DNA of 64,000 nucleotides from the NCBI RefSeq assembly GCF_017571525.1, contig NZ_JAGETY010000014.1, forward strand, positions 62,001 to 126,000. Direction: 5' to 3'. Source of the DNA: Hymenobacter sp. BT559. Its GTDB lineage: Bacteria; Bacteroidota; Bacteroidia; Cytophagales; Hymenobacteraceae. Shown one piece after another: positions 28,311-37,832 of the stretch. The notes beneath the pieces are model-generated. The model saw nothing but the letters and a program-made list of their open reading frames with translations, was not told the origin of the DNA and made no database searches. A program made the translations under genes and the position numbers. How positions within the stretch are numbered: position 1 is the first letter of the stretch; each line of letters begins with the position of its first letter.

Positions 28311-28922
28311 TTACTCGGTATTTTTTGAAAAACCGCTGACCTCGCGGCTAGCCCCCGCTGGCAGGCCATCGAGGCGCACGTCGCCCACGCGCACGCGCAC
28401 CAGCCGCAGCGTCGGAAAGCCCACGGCAGCCGTCATTTTACGCACCTGCCGAAACTTGCCTTCCTTCACGGTAATAGCTACCCAGCTGGTAGGCCCGTGG
28501 CGGTCGTCGCGGATGCGGCGGCCGCGCGGCGGCAGGTCGGGGGCCTCGGCCAGCAGGCGCGCCTGGCAGGGCCGCGTGCGGTAGGGCGTGCCGTGAATGC
28601 TGATGTCGACCCCGCTTTGCAGGCTGGCCAGGGCTGCGGGCGTGAGCTGGCCATCGACCTGGGCGTAGTATTCCTTCTCGACGTGGCGGCTGCGCACCTG
28701 CTCGCTCACGCGGCCGTCGGTGGTGAGCAGTAGCAGGCCTTCACTGTCCTCATCGAGCCGGCCGATGGCCATGGTGCCAGTTGGAAAATCGCCGAGCTCG
28801 CCCAGAAAGCGCTTCTTGTTTACTTCCTTCGCAAACTCGCTGGTAAACTGGCTGAGATAGCCCCAGGGCTTGTGCAGCACGAAGTGGCGGTGGGGGAGCG
28901 CAGGGTCGGGGGCTGGCAGCAT
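28311..28922 (-). CDS. 23S rRNA pseudouridine synthase, RluE/RluB/RluF type
   Basis: A 203-residue enzyme that isomerises uridine to pseudouridine, most likely in 23S rRNA. The catalytic Asp lies in GRLDEDSEGLLLLT (near 58-70), preceded by LHKPWGYLSQF, and KEGKFRQVRKMTAAVGFPTLRLVR marks the C-terminal part. No S4 domain is present, as in RluE. ATG 28922 is preferred over a much longer frame that runs into the SGNH gene; a TATTTTTG -7 element ends only 6 bases before it, implying an almost leaderless mRNA. Confidence 0.88.
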   Translation of the reverse strand: MLPAPDPALPHRHFVLHKPWGYLSQFTSEFAKEVNKKRFLGELGDFPTGTMAIGRLDEDSEGLLLLTTDGRVSEQVRSRHVEKEYYAQVDGQLTPAALASLQSGVDISIHGTPYRTRPCQARLLAEAPDLPPRGRRIRDDRHGPTSWVAITVKEGKFRQVRKMTAAVGFPTLRLVRVRVGDVRLDGLPAGASREVSGFSKNTE

Positions 28923-28928
28923 AGTCGG

Positions 28929-28936
28929 CAAAAATA
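28929..28936 (-). promoter_or_regulatory. promoter -7 element of pseudouridine synthase gene
   Basis: TATTTTTG on the minus strand (TAnnTTTG match), 6 bases from the start codon. Confidence 0.5.
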
Positions 28937-28960
28937 CGGTCCCTAGCCCAGGTAGCTGGG

Positions 28961-29698
28961 CTACAGCAGCACGTCCAGGTTGGCCAGCATGGCGGTGGCC
29001 AGGCCGTAGGCCAGCACCCGATGGGCGCGCTGGTTGAGGTGGGTGGCATCGACAAACAGCTGCCGGTCGGCGCGCAGCAGGCGGTGCGAATCGAGCCAAT
29101 GGCAGTTGGCGCGGGCCACCAGGTGCCGGCGCAACAGCCAGCCCCCAAAGTGCCGCACGGCGTGTTGCGTGGGGTTCAGGCTGGGAAAAGGCGATAGAAA
29201 AACGAACTCGGTGCCCGGATGCCGCCGAATGCAGGCATTGAGCGCCCAAAAGCTGCGCCGGTGCGCGGGCGATACCAGCCACAGCAGCGCCGTGAGCAGG
29301 CTCAGGCCGCCTACCCGCACCCAGTGGCGCAGCCGGGCGCCCAGCCACGGGAGCTGGGTGCCGGCCGGGCCGGCCTCTGGCTTGGCCGACTTGCGCGGCG
29401 GGCTAGCCAGAGGCCGGCCCGGCCGCTGCGGCAGTAGCGCAGCGCTCAGCTGCCGCAGCAAGGGCCGAAAGCTATTGGCAAACTCGTGGTTGCCTAGCTG
29501 CAGCACCACGTGCGACGGGCGCAGCTGGTCGATAAGCCGCAGGTGCTCGGGCAGGCTCGTAAACTTCAAATACGATACTTCGCCCACGAGGCGCCCCCCT
29601 AGCAGCGCGCTCAGCTGCGTCGGAAAAGCCTGTTCGGGGCCAATAGGGAAGCCTGCCACGTGGCAGCCGCCCACTACTACTAACTCTACGGGTTTCAT
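28961..29698 (-). CDS. SGNH/GDSL-like hydrolase
   Basis: A 245-residue protein with an SGNH pattern: the first block VVVGGCHVAGFPIG, where the usual Gly-Asp-Ser is replaced by Gly-Cys-His, the LQLGNHEFANSF block holding the Asn, and a C-terminal FVDATHLNQRAHRVLAYGLA with the Asp-x2-His dyad. A hydrophobic segment near 140 (VGGLSLLTALLWLVSP) may bind a membrane. The altered nucleophile block makes ester hydrolysis uncertain. Located just upstream of the pseudouridine synthase gene. Confidence 0.6.
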   Translation of the reverse strand: MKPVELVVVGGCHVAGFPIGPEQAFPTQLSALLGGRLVGEVSYLKFTSLPEHLRLIDQLRPSHVVLQLGNHEFANSFRPLLRQLSAALLPQRPGRPLASPPRKSAKPEAGPAGTQLPWLGARLRHWVRVGGLSLLTALLWLVSPAHRRSFWALNACIRRHPGTEFVFLSPFPSLNPTQHAVRHFGGWLLRRHLVARANCHWLDSHRLLRADRQLFVDATHLNQRAHRVLAYGLATAMLANLDVLL

Positions 29699-29918
29699 GC
29701 GTACCAGCTGGTGAGTGTGTCGCTTAGAAGGGACACAGCTCTCTTCGTTTAAGCGAACCGTAGAAAAAGTAGCAAGAAGTTTATTTCGATGATTATGAAC
29801 GAGTTGTGAGTAAGAATGGGCCAGCCAATGCGTGATGCTCTCGGCATACTCAACCTCTTGACCTGGCTAGCGTTAGGAAGAGCCACTTTCTTTTTTATAC
29901 TGACTACCTTCCTTTTCC

Positions 29919-30788
29919 ATGTCTGATAAACCCACTGTTTTCCCGCCCCAGCACCAGGATGCGGGCGCCGGCCAGCCCGGCCTCGAATACAAGATGACCC
30001 CCGAGCCCGAGCACATTCGCGAAGGCTACAAAGGGGCCGATAAGTTGAAGAATAAAATTGCCCTTATCACGGGCGGCGACTCGGGCATTGGCCGGGCCGT
30101 GGCCATCCACTTTGCCGTGGAAGGCGCCGATGTGGCCATTGTGTACTTCCCCACCGAGCAGCAGGATGCCGAAAAAACACGCGAGCTGGTGCAGGCCCAC
30201 GGCCGCCGCTGCCTGCTGCTGCCCGGCGACCTCAAGCAGCCCGCCTTTTGCGACGAAGTAGTGGCCCGCACCGTGGCCGAATATGGCCAGCTCGACGTGG
30301 TGGTGAACAACGCCGCCGAGCAAAACTGGCACGACTCGCTCGAAGAAATTAGCAACGAGGAGCTCGATAGCATCTTCAATCTCAACATTATCGCGCAGTT
30401 TCGCATTGTGCGGGCCGCGCTGCCGCACCTCAAGGAAGGCGCCGCCATTATCAACACCACTTCGGTGAATGCCTATAAGGGCAACGAGCAGCTCATCGAC
30501 TACACCGCAACCAAGGGGGCCATCGAGGGCTTCACGAGGGCCCTGTCGCTGCAGCTTATCAAGAAAGGCATCCGGGTAAACTCGGTGGCGCCGGGCCCCA
30601 TCTGGACGCCCTTCGTGACGGGCGCCGGCCTGCTCAAGCTGCCCTTCTTCGGCAAAGACGTGCCCATGGGCCGTGCCGGCCAGCCCTCCGAAGTAGCACC
30701 GGCCTACGTGTTTCTGGCTTCGGAAGACGCCTCGTATTTCTCGGGCCAGACCCTGCACCCCAACGGCGGCTCGGTAGTGAATGCCTAG
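29919..30788 (+). CDS. SDR oxidoreductase, general-stress type
   Basis: A 289-residue short-chain dehydrogenase with the extended N-terminus (PPQHQDAGAGQPGLEYKMTP) of the YdaD/YhdF general-stress-protein group. NAD(P) motif TGGDSGIGRAVAIHFA (near 51), NNAAEQ, catalytic Ser and Tyr-x3-Lys in YTATKGAIEGFTRALS (near 196), and C-terminal SSEDASYFSGQTLHPNGG. Probably NADP-dependent and stress-related; substrate unknown. The 220-base gap before it is a divergent promoter region with the SGNH gene. Confidence 0.92.
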   Translation: MSDKPTVFPPQHQDAGAGQPGLEYKMTPEPEHIREGYKGADKLKNKIALITGGDSGIGRAVAIHFAVEGADVAIVYFPTEQQDAEKTRELVQAHGRRCLLLPGDLKQPAFCDEVVARTVAEYGQLDVVVNNAAEQNWHDSLEEISNEELDSIFNLNIIAQFRIVRAALPHLKEGAAIINTTSVNAYKGNEQLIDYTATKGAIEGFTRALSLQLIKKGIRVNSVAPGPIWTPFVTGAGLLKLPFFGKDVPMGRAGQPSEVAPAYVFLASEDASYFSGQTLHPNGGSVVNA

Positions 30789-30912
30789 CTGATATTCCTG
30801 ACTGAATGATTTGATTGCCAGCTCCTTGTGCAGGGGCTGGCAACATCGTTTAGGGCTGGCCGTATGAAGGCAGAACCAGGCGCCAAGCCGCACCTTACTT
30901 GCTCTTAAACTG

Positions 30913-31569
30913 ATGAAATCCAACCTACTTCTGCTGGCTACGGCCGCTACGGTGGCCCTAGCCTCTTGCTCGCAGGAAAAGAAAACCGAAACGACCGATA
31001 CCGTCGTTGTGCCCAACGGCACTACCGAAACCACCACCACAACTACTACTACCGATACCACCAGCTACCGCAGCAACGCCGACCAGCTGGCCAACCAGGT
31101 AGCTACCGATGTGCGCGCCACCGATGCCGCCACCAAGGCCCGCCTCCAGCAGATTTACTACAGCCGCGGCCGCGCCCTGCGCGATATCGACGCGCGTACT
31201 GACACTGTAGGCCGCTATGCCGCTGTGCGTGACCTCAACGACAGGACTACCCGCCAGGTAAAAACAGTTGTAACCGACCCGGCCGCTTACAACACCTACT
31301 CTGCCAACCAGGGCAACTACTACGCTGGCCCCTACACCGCTACCACCACTACGACCACCGCCGCCCGGCCTAGCCTGGGTGCCCGTGTGGGCCAGGGCTC
31401 GGGCGTGAAGAAGCTTGAGAACAAGCCCGCCGACCACAAGGTGAAATACGAAAACGGCGCCAAAATCAAGCGTAGCGCCGATGGCTCGGTGAAAATCAAG
31501 CGTGCTGATGGCACGAAGATTAAAATCGATGAAAACGGCCACCGCACCGTGAAAAAAGGCCTGTTTTAA
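30913..31569 (+). CDS. hypothetical lipoprotein
   Basis: A 218-residue lipoprotein (lipobox LASC, Cys near 19) with a Thr tract (EETTTTTTTTDTT-like), a helical domain (about 50-115; ATKARLQQIYYSRGRALRDIDARTDTVG) and a basic repeat-bearing C-terminus in which the KIKRSADGSVKIKRADGTKIK pattern recurs. The tail resembles beta-strand repeats rather than an enzyme. Function unknown. A strong terminator follows. Confidence 0.75.
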   Translation: MKSNLLLLATAATVALASCSQEKKTETTDTVVVPNGTTETTTTTTTTDTTSYRSNADQLANQVATDVRATDAATKARLQQIYYSRGRALRDIDARTDTVGRYAAVRDLNDRTTRQVKTVVTDPAAYNTYSANQGNYYAGPYTATTTTTTAARPSLGARVGQGSGVKKLENKPADHKVKYENGAKIKRSADGSVKIKRADGTKIKIDENGHRTVKKGLF

Positions 31570-31585
31570 GCTGTGGGCCTGCCAG

Positions 31586-31623
31586 AAAAAAGCTCGCCTC
31601 CATTCAGGAGGCGAGCTTTTTTT
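31586..31623 (+). terminator. rho-independent terminator
   Basis: AAAAAAGCTCGCCTC / GAGGCGAGCTTTTTTT. Confidence 0.92.
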
Positions 31624-31763
31624 GCGTTATAACCAGCTGGCAGAAACCCGCTCGCCAGCTGGGCTCTTCAGCGCTGCCCGCAGTTGAGGGGGGAACACTA
31701 TCTTTCACCTTTTCAAGCTGATAGGCCGGCGGCGCTGCCGGCCGCCTCCTCCTCGTCCACGCC

Positions 31764-33221
31764 ATGCCGCACCTTGCCAGCCCTGCGCCCGCCGCGCCCC
31801 CCCTAGCAATGGCTCCCAACCGCTTCGCCGCCGAGTTTGCGGCTCTCCGGGCCAATGCGCCGACCCTGCACGCCGAGGGCGTGGCGGCCCGCCGCCAGCG
31901 GCTGGCCTGGCTCGAAAACTGGCTCACGGCCAACCGAGTGGCTATTCAGGAGGCCTTATATCAGGACTTTAAAAAGCCGCCCGAAGAAACTGACCTCACC
32001 GAAATCTGGCCCTCGCTCACCGAGCTGCGCCATGCCGGCCGGCAGCTCAAGAAGTGGCTAGCCCCCCTGGCGGTGGGTACGCCCATGGCACTGCTCGGCA
32101 CCCGCAGCTGGGTGCAGGCCGAGCCCAAGGGCGTGGTGCTCATCATCGCGCCCTGGAACTACCCATTCTACCTGGCCCTCGACCCGCTGGCCTCGGCCAT
32201 TGCGGCCGGCAACGCCGTGGTAGTGAAGCCCGCCGAGCAAACGCCCGCTACCTCGGCCCTGCTGCGCCGCTTGGCCGAGGAGGTATTTCGGCCCGATGAG
32301 GTGCTGGTGGTAGAAGGCGGCAAAGAGGTGGCTAGCGAGCTGCTGCGCCTGCCCTGGAACCATATCTTTTTCACCGGCTCGCCCCAGATTGGCAAAATTG
32401 TGATGCGCGCCGCCGCCGAGCACCTCAGCGGCGTGACGCTGGAGCTAGGCGGCAAGAGCCCGGCCATTGTAGACGACACGGCCAACCTGCGCGACGCGGC
32501 CGAGAAAATTGTGTGGGGCAAGTTTCTGAACGCCGGCCAAACCTGCGTGGCGCCCGACTACCTGCTGGTGCAGGCCAGCGTGCGCGAGGCGCTGCTGGTG
32601 GAGTTGCGGCGCGCTATTGGGGTCTTTTATGGTCCCGATAATGAGGCAATTAAAGCGTCAAAGTCTTTCGCCCGCATTGTCAATGCCCACCACTTTACCC
32701 GGCTAGCCACGCTGCTCGAAGACGCCGAAGCGCGCGGGGCCACCGTGGCCCAGGGCGGCAGCTTCGACGAGGCCCAGTGCTACCTCGAGCCTACCATCCT
32801 GACCGATGTGCCCACTGGGGCAGCCATTCTGGAAGAAGAAATATTTGGCCCGCTGCTGCCGGTGCTCACCTTCGAGCGCCTGCCCGAAGCGGCGGCTTAT
32901 ATCAATGCCCGCCTACCGCCGTTGGCGCAGTACGTATTTACCACTAGCCCCGCCAACCGCCGCTACCTGCTCGATACCGTGGCGGCCGGTGGCGCCGCTG
33001 TGAATGAAACCATTATCCAGCTAGCCCACCCCGACCTGCCCTTCGGTGGCGTAGGCAACAGCGGCCTGGGTAAGGCACACGGCTACGCGGGCTTCCTAGC
33101 GTTTAGCAATGAAAAGGCGGTGCTGCAGCAGCGCGTGGGCTTTACCGGCATCAAGCAGTTTTATCCACCCTATACCGGGAGGGTACGCCGCCTGCTAGGC
33201 CTGCTGTTGAGGTATTTATAG
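31764..33221 (+). CDS. aldehyde dehydrogenase, class 3-like
   Basis: A 485-residue NAD(P)-dependent aldehyde dehydrogenase oxidising aldehydes to acids. Catalytic Glu in LELGGKSPAIVDD (near 226) and catalytic Cys in NAGQTCVAPDY (near 260); the cofactor-site APWNYPFYLALDPL motif is present. Short length and the C-terminal hydrophobic or basic tail (RRLLGLLLRYL) fit class 3/fatty aldehyde dehydrogenases such as ConiferylADH-like YwdH. Start at ATG 31764 or, equally plausible, ATG 31809 (MAPNRFAAEF), because the first 15 residues are low-complexity. Confidence 0.92.
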   Translation: MPHLASPAPAAPPLAMAPNRFAAEFAALRANAPTLHAEGVAARRQRLAWLENWLTANRVAIQEALYQDFKKPPEETDLTEIWPSLTELRHAGRQLKKWLAPLAVGTPMALLGTRSWVQAEPKGVVLIIAPWNYPFYLALDPLASAIAAGNAVVVKPAEQTPATSALLRRLAEEVFRPDEVLVVEGGKEVASELLRLPWNHIFFTGSPQIGKIVMRAAAEHLSGVTLELGGKSPAIVDDTANLRDAAEKIVWGKFLNAGQTCVAPDYLLVQASVREALLVELRRAIGVFYGPDNEAIKASKSFARIVNAHHFTRLATLLEDAEARGATVAQGGSFDEAQCYLEPTILTDVPTGAAILEEEIFGPLLPVLTFERLPEAAAYINARLPPLAQYVFTTSPANRRYLLDTVAAGGAAVNETIIQLAHPDLPFGGVGNSGLGKAHGYAGFLAFSNEKAVLQQRVGFTGIKQFYPPYTGRVRRLLGLLLRYL

Positions 33222-33243
33222 GCTGGACCCTGGCGGCGCGGTG

Positions 33244-33251
33244 TACATTTG
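33244..33251 (+). promoter_or_regulatory. promoter -7 element of Uma2 gene
   Basis: TACATTTG, exact TAnnTTTG match, 16 bases before the ATG at 33268. Confidence 0.5.
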
Positions 33252-33267
33252 ACGAAAATTGCTGCTT

Positions 33268-33867
33268 ATGGGACAACCCGCCAATCCGCCCCGCCACTAC
33301 ACGCTAAAAGAGTACTTCGCGCTGCAGGAAAAAAGCGCGGCTCGGTACGAGTATATTGAAGGCGAAGCGTTTGCGGTAGGCGGGGCTAGCCTGGCGCACA
33401 ATCTTATCAAGGGCAACCTGGTGGCGGCGCTACGGCCGCAGGCGCGGCGCCGCGGCGGCCGGGTGCTCGACGAAAGCGTGCTGCTGGTGGTGCGGGCCAA
33501 TGCTTTCTACACCTACCCCGACGTGCTGCTGACTACCGACCCGGCCGACCGCCGCGACCCCTACCTGGTGCGCCACCCGCTGCTGCTGGCCGAGGTGCTG
33601 TCGCCCACCACGGCCGAGTACGACCGCACCGAGAAGTTTGCCAACTACCAAAAGCTGCCGAGCCTGCGCCACTATTTACTGATTTCGCAGAGTGCCTGGG
33701 TGGTCGAATGGTTTCGGCGCGACGAGGCCGGGCAGTGGGTCTATACCCTGCTCAGCATGGTTGATGACGTGCTCGAAATACCCGACCTCGGCCTGAGCCT
33801 GCCCCTGCGCGAACTCTACGAAGACACCGACGTGGCCCCGCGCCGCGTGCTGCCGGGCCTGGAGTAG
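33268..33867 (+). CDS. Uma2 family (DUF820) putative endonuclease
   Basis: A 199-residue protein of the Uma2 family, which has a PD-(D/E)xK nuclease-like fold but mostly unproven function. Marks: YTLKEYFALQEKSAARYEYIEGEAFAVGG at the start, the Asp in YPDVLLTTDP (near 90) and the Glu in LLLAEVLSPTT (near 108). ATG 33268 is preferred over the upstream TTG. Such genes are often single and mobile in cyanobacteria and Bacteroidota. The stop lies 2 bases from that of the convergent lipoprotein gene. Confidence 0.88.
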   Translation: MGQPANPPRHYTLKEYFALQEKSAARYEYIEGEAFAVGGASLAHNLIKGNLVAALRPQARRRGGRVLDESVLLVVRANAFYTYPDVLLTTDPADRRDPYLVRHPLLLAEVLSPTTAEYDRTEKFANYQKLPSLRHYLLISQSAWVVEWFRRDEAGQWVYTLLSMVDDVLEIPDLGLSLPLRELYEDTDVAPRRVLPGLE

Positions 33868-33869
33868 GC

Positions 33870-34280
33870 CTAGCGGCGCTGCATCTCGGCCTGAATCTGG
33901 GTGCGCTTCACTTGCATTTCGTGGTAGGTGGTGGGGCCTAGTATGGTGCGCAGCTGCTTATCCGACGAGGTATTGATGCGGGCCAGCGCCGCGTTGAGCT
34001 GCGGCGACTGCGCCGGGTACTGCTGGCGGGCGCTGTTTACCTGCTCCACGGTCGAGCTGAGCACCTGGCGCACTTTGCTGGTTTGGTCGGGGCGCAGGTG
34101 CAGCACCGTGGTCATGGCGTCGGCCAGGTCGCGGGCGGCGGTGGGCGGCGTGGGCGAGTCGGGCGTGCGCACGGTTTCGACTACCGGCGGCGCGGCATCG
34201 CGGTGGCGGTGAAAAATAGAGCAGCTGGAAGCCGCCAGGCTGAGCGTGAGGGCGGAAAGGAGGAGGCGGGCGGGTGTCAT
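33870..34280 (-). CDS. small lipoprotein, Spy/LTxxQ-like helical
   Basis: A 136-residue lipoprotein (lipobox AASSC, Cys near 20) with a Pro/Thr linker and a helical domain containing LRPDQTSKVRQVLSS and an amphipathic C-terminal helix (TTYHEMQVKRTQIQAEMQRR). The layout resembles periplasmic helical proteins of the Spy/CpxP kind, but without the exact LTxxQ repeats, so function remains open. Confidence 0.65.
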   Translation of the reverse strand: MTPARLLLSALTLSLAASSCSIFHRHRDAAPPVVETVRTPDSPTPPTAARDLADAMTTVLHLRPDQTSKVRQVLSSTVEQVNSARQQYPAQSPQLNAALARINTSSDKQLRTILGPTTYHEMQVKRTQIQAEMQRR

Positions 34281-34632
34281 GGCGAAAGAGAAGGGCGAAA
34301 GAGCGCTTTTGCTACGGTACGCAAAAGCTGCCCGGCCGGGTAACGCTCCTTCTCAAAATGCCCGGCCCTGGCAGTCGTTTCGGGGCAGGTGGCGCGGGTA
34401 GCGCAGCGGTAAAGCTGATTGCCTGGCCGAAATGGTAAGCCGCTCGTACTGCGCCGGGCCGCCGCGGTGCTATCTAAAACCTACTGGATTGTGGGCTTGG
34501 TACCCGGTACACATTCTGCGAGCAGTGGCCAAACAAGAGCAGCACGGCCAGGCCCGGAAAGGCTAGCCGTGCTGCAGCAAGGGTTGCTAAGCAGTTCATT
34601 GTTGGCAAGCTAGGTTCAGCTTGCCGGCCTCA
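34281..34632. other. non-coding gap with two hairpins
   Basis: No convincing gene. Two perfect stems: GCAGCACGGC/GCCGTGCTGC (34539-34548, 34566-34575) and GGCAAGCT/AGCTTGCC (34604-34611, 34618-34625). The second lies just after the histidine kinase stop and could end its transcript, though no T-run is seen. Confidence 0.5.
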
Positions 34633-37596
34633 TTACACCGTCAGGAGACGGGTCATCACGTTGTCTTCCTGCAAGTCGAGCGCAATCTGGGCCAGCACGG
34701 CGCGCAGCAGCGGCTCGATGGCATCGACCAGTGCCCCTAGCGGCTCGGCTTCAAATTCACCGGTCCAGTTGTTGAGCTTTTCTACCGGTGGCAGAGGCTG
34801 CCAGGCGTTGAGGTGCTGCAAGCTGGGCTTGAGGGCGTGGGCCGTGTCTTTGAGCGCCGTCAGGTTGGCCTCGGCTAGGCCCCGGCGCAGGTCCAGCAGG
34901 GCCTCCTCGCAGCTTTCGCTGAAGGTGTGCAGCATAAAGACCACAAACTCAGGGTCGCCCTGGCCGGCTTTCAGCAGGTCGTCGATGCTGTAGAGGTTGG
35001 CGCTGGGGGCCGGGCGCACCGGCTCGGCCGTGGGCTCGGCCTGGGCTATCAGGTCGTCGGGGCCGGCCCCCAACTCGGCGGACGGCAGCACCCAGTCGTG
35101 CAGCAGCTGCAGCAGCTGCATTTCCTGGAAAGGCTTGGCCAGGTAGCCATTCATGCCGGCGCTCAGGCACTTTTCGCGCTCACCGCTGATGGCGTTGGCC
35201 GTGAGGGCAATAATGGGCGTGGTGAGGGCTAGCTGCTGGCGCAGCAGCGCCGTGGCCGCGTAGCCATCCATCACGGGCATCTGCACATCCATCAATATCA
35301 GGTCGAAGCGCTGGCGCTGCACTGCCTCTACGGCCTGGGCACCGTGCTCGGCCTCGATAACGTGCACGTCGGCCTGCGTAAGAAATGACTTGGCAATCTG
35401 ACGGTTAAACGTATTGTCTTCGACCAGTAGCACGCGCTTGCCCTGCAGGTGCTGGCGCTGCTCGGAGGTGAGTGGCGGCAGCTTGCGCCGCACCACCGAC
35501 TGGGCCGAGCCCACCGGCAGGTGCAAGACAAACCGGGTGGTGGTGCCCTTATTTTTCTGGCTGCTGACGGTTATCTCGCTGCCCATCAGCTGCACTAGGT
35601 CGCGGCAAATGCTGAGGCCCAGGCCAGTACCGCCAAACTTGCGCGTCACCGACGAGTCGGCCTGGCTGAATTCCGTAAACATGGTCGCCATGTACTCGGG
35701 CGCGATGCCGATGCCCGTATCCGTCACTCGGAACTCTACCGCTACCGTATCGGCGGGGGCATTGGGCTGGGGCGGCGCCGGCAGGCACTCCACGGTTACG
35801 ATGCCTTTATTGGTGAACTTCAAAGCGTTATCGGCCAGGTTGAGCAATACCTGCCGAATGCGGTAGGGGTCGCCGAGCAGCACGGGGGCCACCTGCGGGC
35901 TCAGAATGGTTACCAGGCCGAGGCCTTTTTCGGCGGCCTTGAAGCGCAGCGTCTGCTCGACCTGGGCGAGCAGGTGCGTGGGCGAGAAGCCGATGATTTC
36001 GAGGACCAGCTTGCCCGCTTCGAGCTTCGAGAGGTCGAGCACGTCGTTGATGATAACGAGCAGGTTCTCGGCCGAGGTCGCAATGGCCTGCTGATAGCCC
36101 AGCTGGTCGTCGGCCAGCGGAGTTTTGGCCAGCAGCTGGCTCATGCCCAGAATGGCGTTCATGGGGGTGCGAATCTCGTGGCTCATGTTGGCCAGAAATG
36201 CTTCCTTGAGGCGCGACGAATCTTCGGCGGCCAGCTTGGCCTGCGTCAGAGTTTGCTCGGCCTCCACGCGCTCCGTAATGTCAAGCCCGTAGCACACAAT
36301 GAGGTAGGGCGAGCCATCGGGGTGAAACACCGGGTGCAGGCACCGCAGCAGGTGGCGCGTGCCATCGGGCCGCTCAAAGCTCTCCTCATACGTCATCAGC
36401 TGCCGGCGGCGCATGGCCTGCTCCAGCTGGCTGTGGCGCTTCTCCGCCATTTCGCGGGGCCGGCCAGTGCGCTCAAAGTAAGCAAAGTTGTCTTTGCCAA
36501 TAGCCCACTCCCGTACCTCCGGGTCACGAATACCACGCTCGTTCACAAATACATAGCGGTATTGTGCGTCAAAAACCCCAATGTCGGTAGGCAGCTGATT
36601 GAGAATGAACTCGTAAAAAGCCTGCTGCTCGGTGAGTTTCTGCTCGGCCAGGCGCCGGGCCGTGGTGTCCACGCCGGTGCTCACCATCAGGCGCAGGCTG
36701 CCATCGGGGCCGTATAGCGGCTGCAGCTGCCGCAGGCAGTGCTCGGGGCCCTGGTCGGTAAGCAGGGTTTCTTCCCACTGGGTGAGGGCGCCAAACTGGC
36801 GTGCCTCTTCGAAGTAGCGGCGGCGCTCGGCAGCTACTTCGGCGGGCAGCTGGCGGTAGGTGCAGTATTCGGTGTCAGTTTTGCCAATGGCCCACTCACG
36901 CAGCCCGACATTCTTGATGGCCTTGGTATTCACAAAGCGGAAGCATTGCTCGGGGTCAAATACGGCCACTTCCACGGCCAGGGCATTCAGGATGGCTTCG
37001 TAAAACTCGTGCTGCTCGGCCAGCCGCTGCTCGGTGGCATGCAGGGCGTTGCTGCTGGTCAGGTACAGCGTGGCGCAAGTGTCGCCGGGCCCCGGCACTA
37101 CTTGCAGCGAGTACCAGTTTTCGGCTAGCATTACCTCTTGCTGCTGCGTGGTGCCTAGCCGCAGGGCAGCGCGCACCAGCGACAGCAGGTAGCCGTTGGA
37201 CTGGCCTACGGTGGCCAGGACGGGGCCCAGGGCCCGCGCCGCAGGATTAGCGTAGCGCACTTCGCCGGTGGCGGTGAGGCGCACAATGGGATGCGGATTC
37301 TGGTCCAGCACCTGCGTCAGGTGGGCTTCCTGCTGCCAGAGGCCCGCTACGGGGCCTAGCACGGCCTGGCGCCGCGCCACACTCTGGGGGCTTGGCTGCC
37401 CCGCCATGCTCTCGGGCACGGTGCCGAGCAGCGCCAGCAGGCGGGTGCTTTGCACCTCAAGCTGGGTTTGCGCCTGGGCTAGGGCCTGCCGTAGCTCAGC
37501 AAGTTGAGTCTCAGCTTGTATACGCCAATTCTTATCGTCTTCAGGATGCGTAGGTAAAGCGGATAGGATAGAGGTAGAATCAAAAGCAATTGACAT
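34633..37596 (-). CDS. soluble hybrid histidine kinase, PAS-PAS-PAS-HisKA-HATPase-REC-HPt
   Basis: A 987-residue multi-step phosphorelay kinase. Order: N-terminal coiled coil (about 25-60), three PAS domains (about 95-185, 200-315, 325-440; the last two share an EWAIGK motif and so look duplicated), HisKA with phospho-His in SNMSHEIRTPMNAILG (near 472), HATPase_c (G boxes DTGIGI and GGTGLGLSI), receiver domain with phospho-Asp in LILMDVQMPVMDGY (near 768), and HPt with the His of DTAHALKPSL (near 917). No transmembrane segment is visible, so it should sense an intracellular signal. No response regulator gene lies beside it. Confidence 0.95.
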   Translation of the reverse strand: MSIAFDSTSILSALPTHPEDDKNWRIQAETQLAELRQALAQAQTQLEVQSTRLLALLGTVPESMAGQPSPQSVARRQAVLGPVAGLWQQEAHLTQVLDQNPHPIVRLTATGEVRYANPAARALGPVLATVGQSNGYLLSLVRAALRLGTTQQQEVMLAENWYSLQVVPGPGDTCATLYLTSSNALHATEQRLAEQHEFYEAILNALAVEVAVFDPEQCFRFVNTKAIKNVGLREWAIGKTDTEYCTYRQLPAEVAAERRRYFEEARQFGALTQWEETLLTDQGPEHCLRQLQPLYGPDGSLRLMVSTGVDTTARRLAEQKLTEQQAFYEFILNQLPTDIGVFDAQYRYVFVNERGIRDPEVREWAIGKDNFAYFERTGRPREMAEKRHSQLEQAMRRRQLMTYEESFERPDGTRHLLRCLHPVFHPDGSPYLIVCYGLDITERVEAEQTLTQAKLAAEDSSRLKEAFLANMSHEIRTPMNAILGMSQLLAKTPLADDQLGYQQAIATSAENLLVIINDVLDLSKLEAGKLVLEIIGFSPTHLLAQVEQTLRFKAAEKGLGLVTILSPQVAPVLLGDPYRIRQVLLNLADNALKFTNKGIVTVECLPAPPQPNAPADTVAVEFRVTDTGIGIAPEYMATMFTEFSQADSSVTRKFGGTGLGLSICRDLVQLMGSEITVSSQKNKGTTTRFVLHLPVGSAQSVVRRKLPPLTSEQRQHLQGKRVLLVEDNTFNRQIAKSFLTQADVHVIEAEHGAQAVEAVQRQRFDLILMDVQMPVMDGYAATALLRQQLALTTPIIALTANAISGEREKCLSAGMNGYLAKPFQEMQLLQLLHDWVLPSAELGAGPDDLIAQAEPTAEPVRPAPSANLYSIDDLLKAGQGDPEFVVFMLHTFSESCEEALLDLRRGLAEANLTALKDTAHALKPSLQHLNAWQPLPPVEKLNNWTGEFEAEPLGALVDAIEPLLRAVLAQIALDLQEDNVMTRLLTV

Positions 37597-37832
37597 AAAA
37601 TCAGAGAGCGCAAGTAGACTAGTAGCAAATATACGGGAAAGATATGCGCTAAAGACTTTGCCAGCTGACTTTTAATTGTACATTCAATGGCACTATGAGT
37701 TTGTTTAATTTGTATTTTTCAGAGGGGTTATCTAAAAAAAGTGCTCAGGTTGTTTGCTTACCCATTTTAGCAGTAGTGCCTGCCCCGTCAGAAAAAATGT
37801 GTGGCTTAGCGGGTGAGCGCCGGAGCCGGCCG

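Noticed and set aside
29904..31061. 385-codon minus-strand frame
   Set aside because: Runs across two clear plus-strand genes (SDR and lipoprotein) and has a low-complexity start.
34393..34470. tRNA-like stretch (GGTAGCGCAGCGGTAAAGC)
   Set aside because: A D-arm-like piece only; no anticodon or T-arm can be folded around it.
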